DNA from: Deltaproteobacteria bacterium
GTDB taxonomy: Bacteria > Myxococcota_A > Polyangia > Polyangiales > Ga0077539
Length of the DNA stretch: 64,000 nucleotides
Direction: 5' to 3'
Assembly (NCBI GenBank): GCA_016218725.1
Contig: JACRDB010000097.1
Span: 1 to 64,000 of the forward strand
Under the pieces are notes generated by a model. It did no database searches. It saw nothing but the letters and a program-made list of their open reading frames with translations, and had not been told where the DNA came from. Shown one piece after another: positions 1 to 8,041 of this stretch. Position 1 is the first letter of the stretch; the number at the start of each line of letters is the position of its first letter. A program made the position numbers and the translations under genes.

Positions 1-307
1 AGTGCTCCCGCGGGCACAGCACGCGCCTCTCCAGTCCGCGTCGCCATGCCTCCCCACTCCGCTTCCCTGCGAGCTCGCTCCCTGCAACCGCGCGGAGGCG
101 CGGTGACAGCCTTCCGTAGCCCGGGGTGAGCGACGCGACCTAGGAGACCGTTGCGCTGGCGAACCCCGGGCAAAAAAGAGTCAGAAGATAGGGCGGCGCG
201 GTGGCCGACTGCGCCGTCCTCGAAGCCCCATCCGCCGCCTGCGGTGCCTGAAATTCAGACCTCGGAGCCCTTATCCTGGCGCCTATGGGGCCGGGGGGTG
301 AGGTCGC
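1..307. other. Intergenic left edge, no gene recognised
   Basis: I see no convincing coding sequence here. There is a short GC hairpin near 89-104 (CCGCGC...GCGCGG) without a T-run, and a purine/A-rich patch near 172-190. A TATCCT hexamer at 272-277 lies 7 nt before an ATG at 285. The 63-codon frame it would open runs antisense into the nitroreductase gene and has no recognisable content, so I do not call it. Confidence 0.5.
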
Positions 308-1390
308 CTACACCGCCGTCAGGGTGAGGCACTCGTCCACGGTCCTGCGGGGCGTGCGGGCGCCCGGCGGCAGCGAGGGCGAGAGCCCGGTCCGGAGGAG
401 CAGCACCGGGAGCTCCTCGGGGTCGAGGTCGAAGGCCCTCCGGAGCGTGCCGAGGCCCTGTTGCATGAGGCCGTGATCAAAGTAACTTGGGAGTGCTCCG
501 AGCATTTCTTCATACACGAAGAGGGAGGCCAGACTATGGGGTTGGACGCCGAAGCCGGCCTCGGTGAGCCGGAGCCAGCACCCGAGGAGCGCGCGACCGA
601 CCGGGACCAGCGCGAGGTCGCCGCGGTCGCGGGTGGTCAGCAGCAGCAGCGCCGCGGAGGACCGGAGCTGGCGGGTCACGAGCCTCCCGGCCACCCACGG
701 GGCAGGGGACCGGGCCAGGACCTCCCGGGCCCCCGGGGCCTTGAGGAGCGCTGCGCCGAAGGCTGTAGGGAGCCCCGGAAGGGCCGCCTCCAGAGGCACC
801 CCGTCGCGGCGCGAGCGGGCCTCGCGGGCGCTACTGCGGAGCCAGTGGAGGGCCTCTCGGTAGAGGGCCTCATGGTGAAAGAACAGCGCCTCGGCCCGGG
901 CGGAGAAGGCCAGGAGCTCGGGCTCCTGCGGAGAGGCCCTCCGGACCGCCACGGGGGGGTGGCGAGAGGCCTCCGCTTCTACCCGAGCGAATACCGGGTG
1001 CGAGGCGGGGCCGCCGCCAAAGGGCCTGCGGTCGGTCGAGCGCCGGGGCAGCCACGGGGCGAGCGCGGCTCGTCCAGACGTCCCGCGCTCGAAGGTGACC
1101 TCCGCCCAGGGCCCGTCCTCGGGGAGGCCATGGTTCAGCGTGAACATCGGCCGGAGCCCGTGCGCGTCCGCGGCGATGTCCAGGCTCTCCAATACACAAC
1201 CCAGGGTGAGCATGGAGGTATGGAACCTCGGATCGAGGGACTTCCGAGCGCGGTGTGCCTGGTGAATGACCGCGAGGGTCTCGCCGTCCCAGGTGTAGAC
1301 GAAGGGCTGGTTGTTCTCCGCCGAGGGGCTCTGGAGCGCGGCCCCGACGAGGGCGCGCACGACCGAGAGGGCGGGCCCCGGCGCGCTCAC
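308..1390 (-). CDS. Nitroreductase-like (Acg-type) flavoprotein
   Basis: Predicted 360-aa protein of the nitroreductase/Acg-like FMN fold. The N-terminal stretch 'SPSAENNQPF' (about residues 21-30) matches the family's phosphate-binding 'SP..N.QPW' signature. 'RSTDRRPF' near residue 125 and a long helical C-terminal half fit the longer Acg-like subgroup. The start is a GTG at 1390 whose last two bases begin the TGA stop of the upstream patatin gene (GTGA overlap), so the two are probably translationally coupled. The frame extends further upstream, but that part only mirrors the patatin gene. The substrate is unknown. Acg-like proteins often lack classical nitroreductase activity and may only sequester flavin (family knowledge). 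Confidence 0.8.
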   Translation of the reverse strand: MSAPGPALSVVRALVGAALQSPSAENNQPFVYTWDGETLAVIHQAHRARKSLDPRFHTSMLTLGCVLESLDIAADAHGLRPMFTLNHGLPEDGPWAEVTFERGTSGRAALAPWLPRRSTDRRPFGGGPASHPVFARVEAEASRHPPVAVRRASPQEPELLAFSARAEALFFHHEALYREALHWLRSSAREARSRRDGVPLEAALPGLPTAFGAALLKAPGAREVLARSPAPWVAGRLVTRQLRSSAALLLLTTRDRGDLALVPVGRALLGCWLRLTEAGFGVQPHSLASLFVYEEMLGALPSYFDHGLMQQGLGTLRRAFDLDPEELPVLLLRTGLSPSLPPGARTPRRTVDECLTLTAV

Positions 1391-2472
1391 TCCGGCAGGG
1401 GGATGGGCAGGGGGATGGGCGGCAGCGGCGGGACGAAGTGGGTCTTGATCCAGAGCACGTTGGACTCCACGAAGAGCGGGTCCTTGAAGAGCCTGGCGGC
1501 CTCCTTGTCGAGCTGTTTGATGAGCACCTTGGCGGGCTTGAAGGCCAGGGCGAAGACCGCCTGGATCTCGTGCATCATGGGGTTGATGCGGTGGTACTGC
1601 GCGTCCGTCAGGAGGCAGTCGGCCTCGTAGTGGATCATCTCCATGGAACCCTGGAAGGTGAGCTCTCCGAGGAGCATGGGCCGCAAGAGGATCCACTCGA
1701 TCCAGCCCCAGTCGAGGGACTTTGAGGACGGGAGCGTGGGCCTGCCGAGGCCCGTGATGATACCGAAGTGCTCCTCGGGGCACACCCTGGCGCCCAGGGA
1801 GAGCACGCGCAGGTTCGAGAGCTGGTCCCGGGCTCGCTGCCCCGGCGCCGTGAGCATGCTCTGGCAGGCCCGGGACACCGCGGCCATGGTGGGGTTGTTG
1901 GCCACCACGCCCCCGTCGGCGCTGGTGCGGGGTCCATGCCGCAGGAGGGGGAGGACCATCGGGAGCGCGCTGGACGCGAGGCCCACGTCCACCAGGGAGA
2001 TGGGGTCATCGGGCGGCGCGAAGATGAAGTGAGGGTCCGGGACGAAGGGTACGCGGAGGTTGGAGTAGGTCCTGGGCACCCAGTTGAAGGCGTCAAAGGA
2101 CAGGATCACCACCTTCCTCTTGAGGCCCGCGAGGGTCATGTCGCCGTAGTGCTTCTGGAGGTACTCCCGGAACTCCTTCTCCAGGAGCATGGCGCGCACG
2201 CCAGTGACGAGCCGGAGGGCGTTGCAGAGGTTCACCCGGAAGAGCGGGATCATGCCGTTGGAGAACTGCACGGCGCGCTCCAGCACCTTGAGGTTCTCGT
2301 CGTCGTCGTCGGTGGCGTGGATGGCCAGGTAGAGGGCCATAAAGGCCCCGTCGGAGGTCCCGGCGAAGACGTCTACGCTGCGCAGGAGGCCCGGACAGCG
2401 GCGCTCGAAGTCGTGGAGCAGGCGGATCTGCAGGGCGGCCGCGGAGGCCCCGTCAAACGAGAGGATGCGCAT
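1387..2472 (-). CDS. Patatin-like phospholipase
   Basis: 361-aa patatin-family serine hydrolase with a predicted Ser-Asp dyad. The nucleophile elbow 'GTSDG' is at residues 38-42 (Ser40). The catalytic Asp lies in 'SADGGVVANNP' near residue 188, and the DGG plus NNP context is typical. The usual glycine-rich oxyanion motif (DGGGxRG) is degenerate: the N-terminus reads 'SFDGASAAAL'. No signal peptide is visible, so cytosolic action on acyl lipids is the simplest reading. The ATG at 2472 has a good Shine-Dalgarno (AAGGAG) about 5 nt upstream. It is first in a two-gene unit with the nitroreductase. An acyl-ester hydrolase is likely, the substrate unknown. Confidence 0.85.
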   Translation of the reverse strand: MRILSFDGASAAALQIRLLHDFERRCPGLLRSVDVFAGTSDGAFMALYLAIHATDDDDENLKVLERAVQFSNGMIPLFRVNLCNALRLVTGVRAMLLEKEFREYLQKHYGDMTLAGLKRKVVILSFDAFNWVPRTYSNLRVPFVPDPHFIFAPPDDPISLVDVGLASSALPMVLPLLRHGPRTSADGGVVANNPTMAAVSRACQSMLTAPGQRARDQLSNLRVLSLGARVCPEEHFGIITGLGRPTLPSSKSLDWGWIEWILLRPMLLGELTFQGSMEMIHYEADCLLTDAQYHRINPMMHEIQAVFALAFKPAKVLIKQLDKEAARLFKDPLFVESNVLWIKTHFVPPLPPIPLPIPLPE

Positions 2473-2523
2473 GGTGCTCCTTGGGGGTAGAGGGTCCGGG
2501 GAGCACTGTACCGCACTCGCCGC

Positions 2524-3375
2524 TCAGGGCAGGCGGCGGAACTTCTTGAACTCGGGCTTGCGCTTCTCCAGGAAGGCGTTCTTGCCCTCCTGGCCCTCCT
2601 CGGAGAGGTAGTAGAGCAGCGTGGCGTCGCCGGCGAGCTGCTGGAGGCCGGCCTGGCCGTCGCAGTCGGCGTTGAGCGAGGCCTTGAGGAGGCGCAGGGC
2701 CAGGGGGCTGAGCTGGAGCATCTCGCGGCACCATTTCACGGTCTCGCGCTCCAGGTCGCGCAGGGGCACCACGATGTTCACAAGCCCCATCTCCAGGGCC
2801 TGCCGGGCGTCGTACTGTCGGCACAGGAACCAGATCTCGCGGGCCTTCTTCTGCCCCACGATCCGGGCCAGGAAGGCGCTCCCGTAGCCTCCGTCGAAGC
2901 TCCCGACACGGGGGCCGGTCTGCCCGAAGCGGGCGTTGTCCGCGGCGATGGTGAGGTCGCACACCACGTGGAGCACGTGCCCGCCGCCGACGGCGTAGCC
3001 CGCCACCATGGCCACCACGGGCTTCGGCAGCGTCCGGAGCTGGCGCTGCAGGTCCAGCACGTTGAGCCTGGGCACGCCGTCCTTGCCGACGTAGCCGCCC
3101 TTGCCGCGTACCCGCTGGTCGCCGCCGGAGCAGAAGGCCTCGTCGCCGGCGCCCGTGAGAACGCACACGCCCACGGCGTCGTCGTCCCGGGCGTCGTCGA
3201 AGGCCCGCTGGAGCTCCCGGATGGTCTGCGGGCGGAAGGCGTTGCGCACCTCCGGGCGGTTGATGGTCACCCGGGCGATGCCCTCCGGGGACTTGTGGTA
3301 CAGCACGTCTTCGAGCCCGAGGTCGCAGGGGGTCCAGACCGCGGGCTCGTCGCTCACCGGGAATTCATGGGCCAT
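2524..3375 (-). CDS. menB: 1,4-dihydroxy-2-naphthoyl-CoA synthase
   Basis: 283-aa crotonase-fold enzyme that closes the second ring of menaquinone by Dieckmann-type cyclisation of o-succinylbenzoyl-CoA. Diagnostic features are 'FCSGGDQRVRGKGGY' (about residues 87-101), the oxyanion segment 'AGYAVGGGHVLHVVCDL', and 'GPRVGSFDGGYGS' (about 153-165), which separates MenB from general enoyl-CoA hydratases. Length matches the family. No other men genes are in the window, so it stands alone here. A TACACT hexamer lies 10 nt before the ATG at 3375, suggesting its own promoter with a very short leader. Menaquinone is the expected quinone in this phylum (general knowledge). Confidence 0.95.
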   Translation of the reverse strand: MAHEFPVSDEPAVWTPCDLGLEDVLYHKSPEGIARVTINRPEVRNAFRPQTIRELQRAFDDARDDDAVGVCVLTGAGDEAFCSGGDQRVRGKGGYVGKDGVPRLNVLDLQRQLRTLPKPVVAMVAGYAVGGGHVLHVVCDLTIAADNARFGQTGPRVGSFDGGYGSAFLARIVGQKKAREIWFLCRQYDARQALEMGLVNIVVPLRDLERETVKWCREMLQLSPLALRLLKASLNADCDGQAGLQQLAGDATLLYYLSEEGQEGKNAFLEKRKPEFKKFRRLP

Positions 3376-3385
3376 GACGGGCGAG

Positions 3386-3391
3386 AGTGTA
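3386..3391 (-). promoter_or_regulatory. Putative -10 box of menB
   Basis: TACACT on the minus strand, 10 nt before the menB ATG. If used, transcription would begin within a few bases of the start codon. No clear -35 box is visible. Confidence 0.4.
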
Positions 3392-3417
3392 GGCGCCCGC
3401 GGTCCTTTGCCAACCCC

Positions 3418-5232
3418 TCACAGGTCCGGGAGCAGGAAGGTGCCCGTCTCCGTCACCGGCGTGGCCCCGCCCGCGGCGAGGAGGTCCGAGAAGAGCGCCC
3501 CGACGCTCTGGTGCACCGCGTCCTCGACCTCGGCCGCGGTGGTGAGGCCCCAGAGCCGGTCCACCAGGGCCTCGCAGTCCCGGTAGGAGAGCCTCCCGAG
3601 GGCCTCCTTGATCTCCGGCACCGCCGTGGGCTCCACGGACAGCTCGTGGAACCCGAGGCCCAGGAGCACCGGCAGGGCCATCAGCTCCGCGGCCATGGCG
3701 CCGCAGAGGGCCACGGGGATCTTCGCCCGGCGCCCGGCGCCGATGACCGCGGACAGCGCCCGGAGGATCGCCGGATCGAGCGAGCGGGCCAGGTGCGCGA
3801 CGTGCTCGTTCCCGCGGTCGATCGCCAGGGCGTACTGCATCAGGTCGTTGGTGCCCACGGAGAAGAACGCGCACTCGGCCGCCAGGTGCTCCGCGACGAA
3901 CACCGCCGCGGGCGTCTCCACCATGATCCCCAGCGGCACCTCGGGCACCTCCACCCCGCGGAAGTGCAGCTCCTGCCGCGCGATCTCGAGCTCGCTGCGG
4001 GCCTCGCGCAGCTCCCCCACGGTGGTCACCATCGGGATCATGATGCGCACGGCCCCGTGCGACGCCGCCCGGAGCATCGCCCGGAGCTGGGCGCGGAACA
4101 CCTCCCGCTCGCGCAGCGCGAGGCGCACCGCCCGCAGCCCGAGGGCGGGGTTCATCTCCCGTGGTAACCTCAGCGCCGTGGTGAACTTGTCCCCCCCGAG
4201 GTCAAAGGTGCGCAGGGTCACGGGCTTCGGCGCCATGGTGCGCACGATGCGCGAGAAGGTCTCGTACTGCTCGTCCTCCGTGGGCGGCTCGCGGCGGTCG
4301 ATGTACAGGAACTCCGTGCGGTACAGCCCGATGCCCTCGGCGCCGTGATCAATGGCCACCGCCGCCTCGGCGGGCAGCTCGATGTTGGCCCGGAGGTGGA
4401 TGGGCACGCCGTCCCCGGTGCGCGCCGGGCGGTCCCGGTTGCTGCGTAGCTGCCGCGCGAAGGCGATGTAGCGCTCGCCGCGGTCCGTGGCCGTGGCGGC
4501 CTCGAAGTCCGTGGGCTGCACGGTGACCACGCCCCGGAGCCCGTCCACCACCAGGAGGTCCCCGTTGGCGATGGTGCGCGTGGCGTCCCCCGCCCCCACC
4601 ACCGCCGGGAGCGAGAGGGCCCGCGCCATGATCGCCGTGTGGCTCGTGGCGCTGCCCACGTCGGTCACGAACGCGATCACCTCGCTGCGCCCCAGCGCCG
4701 CCGTGTCCGCCGGGGACAGCTCGTGGGCCACCAGCACGATGGGGCCGTGCAGGTCCCGGGGCCTGGCGATCTCCGTGGGCGAGCCCGCCAGGTGGCGCAA
4801 GACCCGCTCGCCCACGAAGTCCACGTCGCTGCGGCGCTCGCGGAAGTAGTCATCGTCGGCCTGATCGAAGAGCTCCTTGATGCGCTCCACGGTGCGCCGC
4901 AGGGCCCACTCGGCGTTGATGAACTCCTCCCGGATGGCGCGCTCGGTCTGCTCCACCAGCAGCACGTCGTCCAGCATCAACAGGTGCGCGTCGAGGATGA
5001 GCGAGTGCTCGCTGGCCTCCGGGGCGAGCTTCTTCTGGATGTTCTGGAGCTGGGCCCGGGCGGCCCCGATGGCGCCCCGCAGGCGCAGGACCTCGGGCTC
5101 CACCTCCGGGGGCTCCAGGTGGCGCCGGGTGACGCTCACCCGCCGACGCTCGACCACGTAGGCCCTCCCCACCGCGACGCCCGGCGCCGCCGCGCTGCCG
5201 TGGAGCCTGCGGCTGGGGGAGGGGTCCGTCAC
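3418..5232 (-). CDS. ptsI: PEP-protein phosphotransferase, enzyme I of the PTS
   Basis: 604-aa enzyme I, which moves phosphate from phosphoenolpyruvate to HPr. The phosphohistidine motif 'TSHTAIMARAL' lies near residue 190. The PEP-binding barrel follows, with 'GLYRTEFLYIDR', 'GTNDLMQYALAIDR' and the C-terminal catalytic Cys in 'VALCGAMAAEL'. Length is slightly above the usual 570-590 aa. I place the start at GTG 5232, which overlaps the ptsH stop as GTGA; upstream in-frame sequence is just ptsH read in another frame. It is the last gene of the hprK-rapZ-ptsH-ptsI unit. No sugar EIIBC gene is nearby, so a regulatory rather than transport role is likely. Confidence 0.93.
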   Translation of the reverse strand: MTDPSPSRRLHGSAAAPGVAVGRAYVVERRRVSVTRRHLEPPEVEPEVLRLRGAIGAARAQLQNIQKKLAPEASEHSLILDAHLLMLDDVLLVEQTERAIREEFINAEWALRRTVERIKELFDQADDDYFRERRSDVDFVGERVLRHLAGSPTEIARPRDLHGPIVLVAHELSPADTAALGRSEVIAFVTDVGSATSHTAIMARALSLPAVVGAGDATRTIANGDLLVVDGLRGVVTVQPTDFEAATATDRGERYIAFARQLRSNRDRPARTGDGVPIHLRANIELPAEAAVAIDHGAEGIGLYRTEFLYIDRREPPTEDEQYETFSRIVRTMAPKPVTLRTFDLGGDKFTTALRLPREMNPALGLRAVRLALREREVFRAQLRAMLRAASHGAVRIMIPMVTTVGELREARSELEIARQELHFRGVEVPEVPLGIMVETPAAVFVAEHLAAECAFFSVGTNDLMQYALAIDRGNEHVAHLARSLDPAILRALSAVIGAGRRAKIPVALCGAMAAELMALPVLLGLGFHELSVEPTAVPEIKEALGRLSYRDCEALVDRLWGLTTAAEVEDAVHQSVGALFSDLLAAGGATPVTETGTFLLPDL

Positions 5233-5504
5233 CGCGGGTCTCCGAAGCGCTGGCGGGCCAGCTCGCCGATGGCCTCCAGCGCGGCCTGGGCGTCGGGCCC
5301 CGTGGCCCGGACGGTGATGGTAGACCCCTTCGGACAGCACAGCATCAGCACCCCCATGACGCTCTTCCCGTTGGCCACCTGACCCTCGCGCTCGACCTGC
5401 ACCTCGCTCTTGAACCTCGCCGCGGTCTGCACGAGCCGGCTCACGGGCCGCGCGTGGAGCCCCAACTCGTTGATCACCTCGAAGGTCGCCTCGATGGTCT
5501 CCAC
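5229..5504 (-). CDS. ptsH: HPr phosphocarrier protein
   Basis: 91-aa HPr. Both regulatory sites are present: His17 in 'GLHARPVS', phosphorylated by enzyme I, and Ser48 in 'NGKSVMGVLML', the target of HPr kinase encoded two genes upstream. Start is GTG at 5504. A GGAGGG ribosome site lies about 10 nt upstream and overlaps the end of rapZ, 7 bp away. Its stop overlaps the ptsI start. The intact Ser site together with a neighbouring hprK predicts serine-level control of the phosphorelay. Confidence 0.95.
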   Translation of the reverse strand: METIEATFEVINELGLHARPVSRLVQTAARFKSEVQVEREGQVANGKSVMGVLMLCCPKGSTITVRATGPDAQAALEAIGELARQRFGDPR

Positions 5505-5511
5505 GTGCGCG

Positions 5512-6402
5512 CTACCCTCCTCGGTCTATGTCACGGTGCGCCACCACCACGTCCCCGGGGCACCGGTCCCGGAAGCGCGCGCCCAGCGCCTCCGCGAGGG
5601 CCACGCTCCGGTGCCGGCCCCCCGTGCAACCCACCGCCACCGTCAGCACCACCTTCCCCTCTCTGGCGTACAGAGGCAAGAGGGGTTCGAGGTATGCCGC
5701 GATGGCGTCCCGGAAGCTCCCACCTTCCGCGGTGTTCAATACATAACCCGACACGTCGGGGTCCTTCCCACTCCGGGGCCTGAGCTCCGGGACAAAGTGC
5801 GGGTTCGGGAGGAAGCGGGCGTCGAAGACCGTGTCGGCGTCCACGGGGACGCCGTACTTGAACCCGAAGGACACGAAGCGGGTGGTCATCCGGAGCGTGG
5901 TGCCCGCGGCGCCGGAGAACGAGTCCAGGAGGAGCCTCCGGAGCTCGTGCACGGTGAGCCGGGAGGTGTCCACCACGCGGTCGGCCAGGGCGCGCAGGGG
6001 GCCCAGGGCCTCGCGCTCGCGCTGGATGAGCCTCAGGAGGTCCTCCGCGGGGAAGAGCCCGGAGAGCGGGTGGGGCCTGCGGCTCTCGCTGTAGCGCCGC
6101 ACCAGCACGTCGTCCGCGGTGTCCAGGAAGTACACGCTCACGGAGAACCCGCGGCCCCGCAGGGCCTCCAGGGCGCCGGTGGCCCCGTCCAGGAACTCCC
6201 GCACGCGCACGTCCATCCCCAGGGCCACGCGGCGCGCCGGGAGCACGGCCCCCACCAGGTCCACGACCCGGTCGAAGAGCGGCACCGGGAGGTTGTCAAT
6301 GGTGTAGAAGGACAGGTCGTCCAGGGCCCGGAGCGCGGTGGAGCGGCCCGCGCCGCTCATGCCGGTCACCACCACGATCATGCCATCGGACGGAGCGGTC
6401 AT
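5512..6402 (-). CDS. rapZ: RapZ/YvcJ-family nucleotide-binding regulator
   Basis: 296-aa P-loop protein with the RapZ architecture. The N-terminal Walker A 'GMSGAGRS' is at about residues 14-21. A C-terminal domain contains 'SFGFKYGVP' and 'VAVGCTGGRHRSVA', both highly conserved in the family. In enterobacteria RapZ is an RNA adaptor that senses glucosamine-6-phosphate; in other phyla its role is less clear. The ATG at 6402 overlaps the hprK stop as ATGA, so the pair is translationally coupled. The longer frame upstream is a shadow of hprK. Location between hprK and ptsH is the classic arrangement in several proteobacterial groups. Confidence 0.93.
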   Translation of the reverse strand: MTAPSDGMIVVVTGMSGAGRSTALRALDDLSFYTIDNLPVPLFDRVVDLVGAVLPARRVALGMDVRVREFLDGATGALEALRGRGFSVSVYFLDTADDVLVRRYSESRRPHPLSGLFPAEDLLRLIQREREALGPLRALADRVVDTSRLTVHELRRLLLDSFSGAAGTTLRMTTRFVSFGFKYGVPVDADTVFDARFLPNPHFVPELRPRSGKDPDVSGYVLNTAEGGSFRDAIAAYLEPLLPLYAREGKVVLTVAVGCTGGRHRSVALAEALGARFRDRCPGDVVVAHRDIDRGG

Positions 6403-7409
6403 GGGCCTGCCTTGCCGGGGAGGTGCCCCGGCGCGGGGATGGAGGGGTCTTGCACGCCGAGCGCCGCCGCGAGGCGGGCGTGGAAGGCCCGGGCCGAGTG
6501 GTGCCCCGCCTGGCGCAGGAGCTCGTTGCGGGCGGCGACCTCCACGGTGCACGCGGTGTTCTTCCCGGGGCGCACGGGCACGCACTTCAAGGGCACCCGG
6601 GCGCCGAGGATCTCGAACCACTCCTCGTCGATGCCGAGGCGGTCCCAGGCTTCGTCTTCGTCCCGGGCCACGAGGCGGATCACCAGGGCGATGCGCTTCC
6701 GGTCCCGCACGGCGGCCACGCCGAACATGTCCCGGATGTTGAGCACCCCGAGGCCGCGCACCTCCAGGTGGTTCCTCAGGAGCTCCGTGGCCGCGCCGGA
6801 GACGTTGTCCGGCGCGCGCAGGACGCAGTCCACCACGTCGTCGGCCACCAGCCGGTGGCCCCGCTCGACGAGCTCCAGGGCGCACTCGCTCTTTCCGATG
6901 CCGCTCCTACCCAGGAGCAGGATCCCGACGCCGTAGACGTCCACGAAGACGCCGTGCACCCGCGCCCGGGGCGCCAGGCGGTCATCCAACAGCGCATGCA
7001 GCGCGTGGATGGTCACGGAGCTCTTGGCCGGCGAGCGCAGGACCGGGCACCCGTGCCGGTCCGCCGCGCGGGAGAGATCCACCCCGGGCCCGTGCCCCGC
7101 GGTGACCACCACGCACGCCAGGCCCCGCGAGAGGAATGCCTCAAAGGCCCCGAGGCGCCGCTCCGGGTCCAGGGCGGCCGCGTAGGTCATCTCCGTGTGG
7201 CCGAGGAGCTGCACCCGCTCCGGCGCGATGCCCTCGAAGTGCCCCGCGAGGGCCAGGCCGGACTTCTGCACCCTGGGGTGCGAGATGGGGCGGTCGAGGC
7301 CCTGCTGGCCCGCGCACACCTCCAGCGTGAAGGGCACGGCCCCGGGCTCCGTGAGGGTCCGGGCGGACACGAACCTTGGCGCCGGGATGGACGTATGGAC
7401 CGCGGTCAT
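6399..7409 (-). CDS. hprK: HPr kinase/phosphorylase
   Basis: 336-aa bifunctional enzyme that phosphorylates and dephosphorylates the regulatory serine of HPr. It has an N-terminal domain, a conserved His in 'RVHGVFVDVYGVGIL' (about residue 152), Walker A 'GRSGIGKSE' (about 167-175), 'LVADDVVD', and the signature 'EVRGLGVLNIRDMFG' (about 215-229). I chose the ATG at 7409 over an in-frame GTG at 7430 because a TACGCT hexamer sits 9 nt upstream of it, a spacing repeated before several other genes here. First gene of hprK-rapZ-ptsH-ptsI. Confidence 0.93.
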   Translation of the reverse strand: MTAVHTSIPAPRFVSARTLTEPGAVPFTLEVCAGQQGLDRPISHPRVQKSGLALAGHFEGIAPERVQLLGHTEMTYAAALDPERRLGAFEAFLSRGLACVVVTAGHGPGVDLSRAADRHGCPVLRSPAKSSVTIHALHALLDDRLAPRARVHGVFVDVYGVGILLLGRSGIGKSECALELVERGHRLVADDVVDCVLRAPDNVSGAATELLRNHLEVRGLGVLNIRDMFGVAAVRDRKRIALVIRLVARDEDEAWDRLGIDEEWFEILGARVPLKCVPVRPGKNTACTVEVAARNELLRQAGHHSARAFHARLAAALGVQDPSIPAPGHLPGKAGP

Positions 7410-7418
7410 CCGCCCCGG

Positions 7419-7424
7419 AGCGTA
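7419..7424 (-). promoter_or_regulatory. Putative -10 box of the hprK operon
   Basis: GCTACGCT context on the minus strand, 9 nt before the hprK ATG. It resembles the boxes before the CRTAC1-type genes and predicts a leaderless or near-leaderless transcript. No convincing -35 box. Confidence 0.4.
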
Positions 7425-7433
7425 GCACACTCT

Positions 7434-8000
7434 TCACGGCTCGATACGAACCGGAGTCCCCACGCGCGCCGCGGCGTACACCACATCGATGTCCTCGTTG
7501 GCGAGGGCGACGCAGCCGTCCGTCGGGCCCCAGAGCTGCCCGAGGCCCGTGCTGGTGGCCACCTCAAGCCAGAGCCTGGCGAGGCCCTCCCGGCGGCGCT
7601 CCACCCCGTGGATCCCGATGCCGCCACCGGGGTCCCGGACCCCGAGGGCGGCGCTGCGGCGGCGGTCCTCGGCGTTGGGGTACGACACCCCCAGGAAGCG
7701 ATGGAAGCGCGGCGTGGAGACCCGCGAGGTGATGTGGTAGGCGCCCTCCGGGGTGCGCTCGTCGCCGCGCCGGACCTTTGGGCCCACGGGGTGCGCGCCG
7801 AAGGTCGCGCGGTAGCGCCCGCGGAGCGCCCCTGCGCACCAGAGCTCCAGCGCGTTCTGGTGCTTGTACACCCGGATGGAGGGCTCCTGGCAGGGGCTCC
7901 GGGGCGGCGCAGGGGGTCCCGGGCGCCGCTGGGCCAGCACCGCCGTGCACCCGAGGAGCGCCGCCGTGAAGTACATCCCGCTGCGCACCGCGCGACGCAT
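7434..8000 (-). CDS. L,D-transpeptidase (YkuD domain), exported
   Basis: 188-aa predicted exported protein. The N-terminus 'MRRAVRSGMYFTAALLGC' looks like a signal peptide. The YkuD core follows: 'SIRVYKHQNALELW', 'TPEGAYHITS', 'GIGIHGV' and the catalytic 'GPTDGCVAL', with the active Cys near residue 165 and an upstream His in HG. Such enzymes cross-link peptidoglycan or attach proteins to it. An alternative GTG start at 8045 overlaps the upstream stop (GTGA), adding 15 residues before the signal peptide. I prefer ATG 8000 because it gives a normal signal peptide. Confidence 0.85.
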   Translation of the reverse strand: MRRAVRSGMYFTAALLGCTAVLAQRRPGPPAPPRSPCQEPSIRVYKHQNALELWCAGALRGRYRATFGAHPVGPKVRRGDERTPEGAYHITSRVSTPRFHRFLGVSYPNAEDRRRSAALGVRDPGGGIGIHGVERRREGLARLWLEVATSTGLGQLWGPTDGCVALANEDIDVVYAAARVGTPVRIEP

Positions 8001-8041
8001 GGGGTGCGTGGTAGCACCGCTACGGCGCGGGTCCAGGGCGC

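Noticed and set aside
285..476. Small plus-strand frame with TATCCT 7 nt before its ATG, matching the leaderless pattern
   Set aside because: It runs antisense inside the nitroreductase gene and its amino-acid make-up is that of a shadow frame. One matching -10 box is expected by chance.
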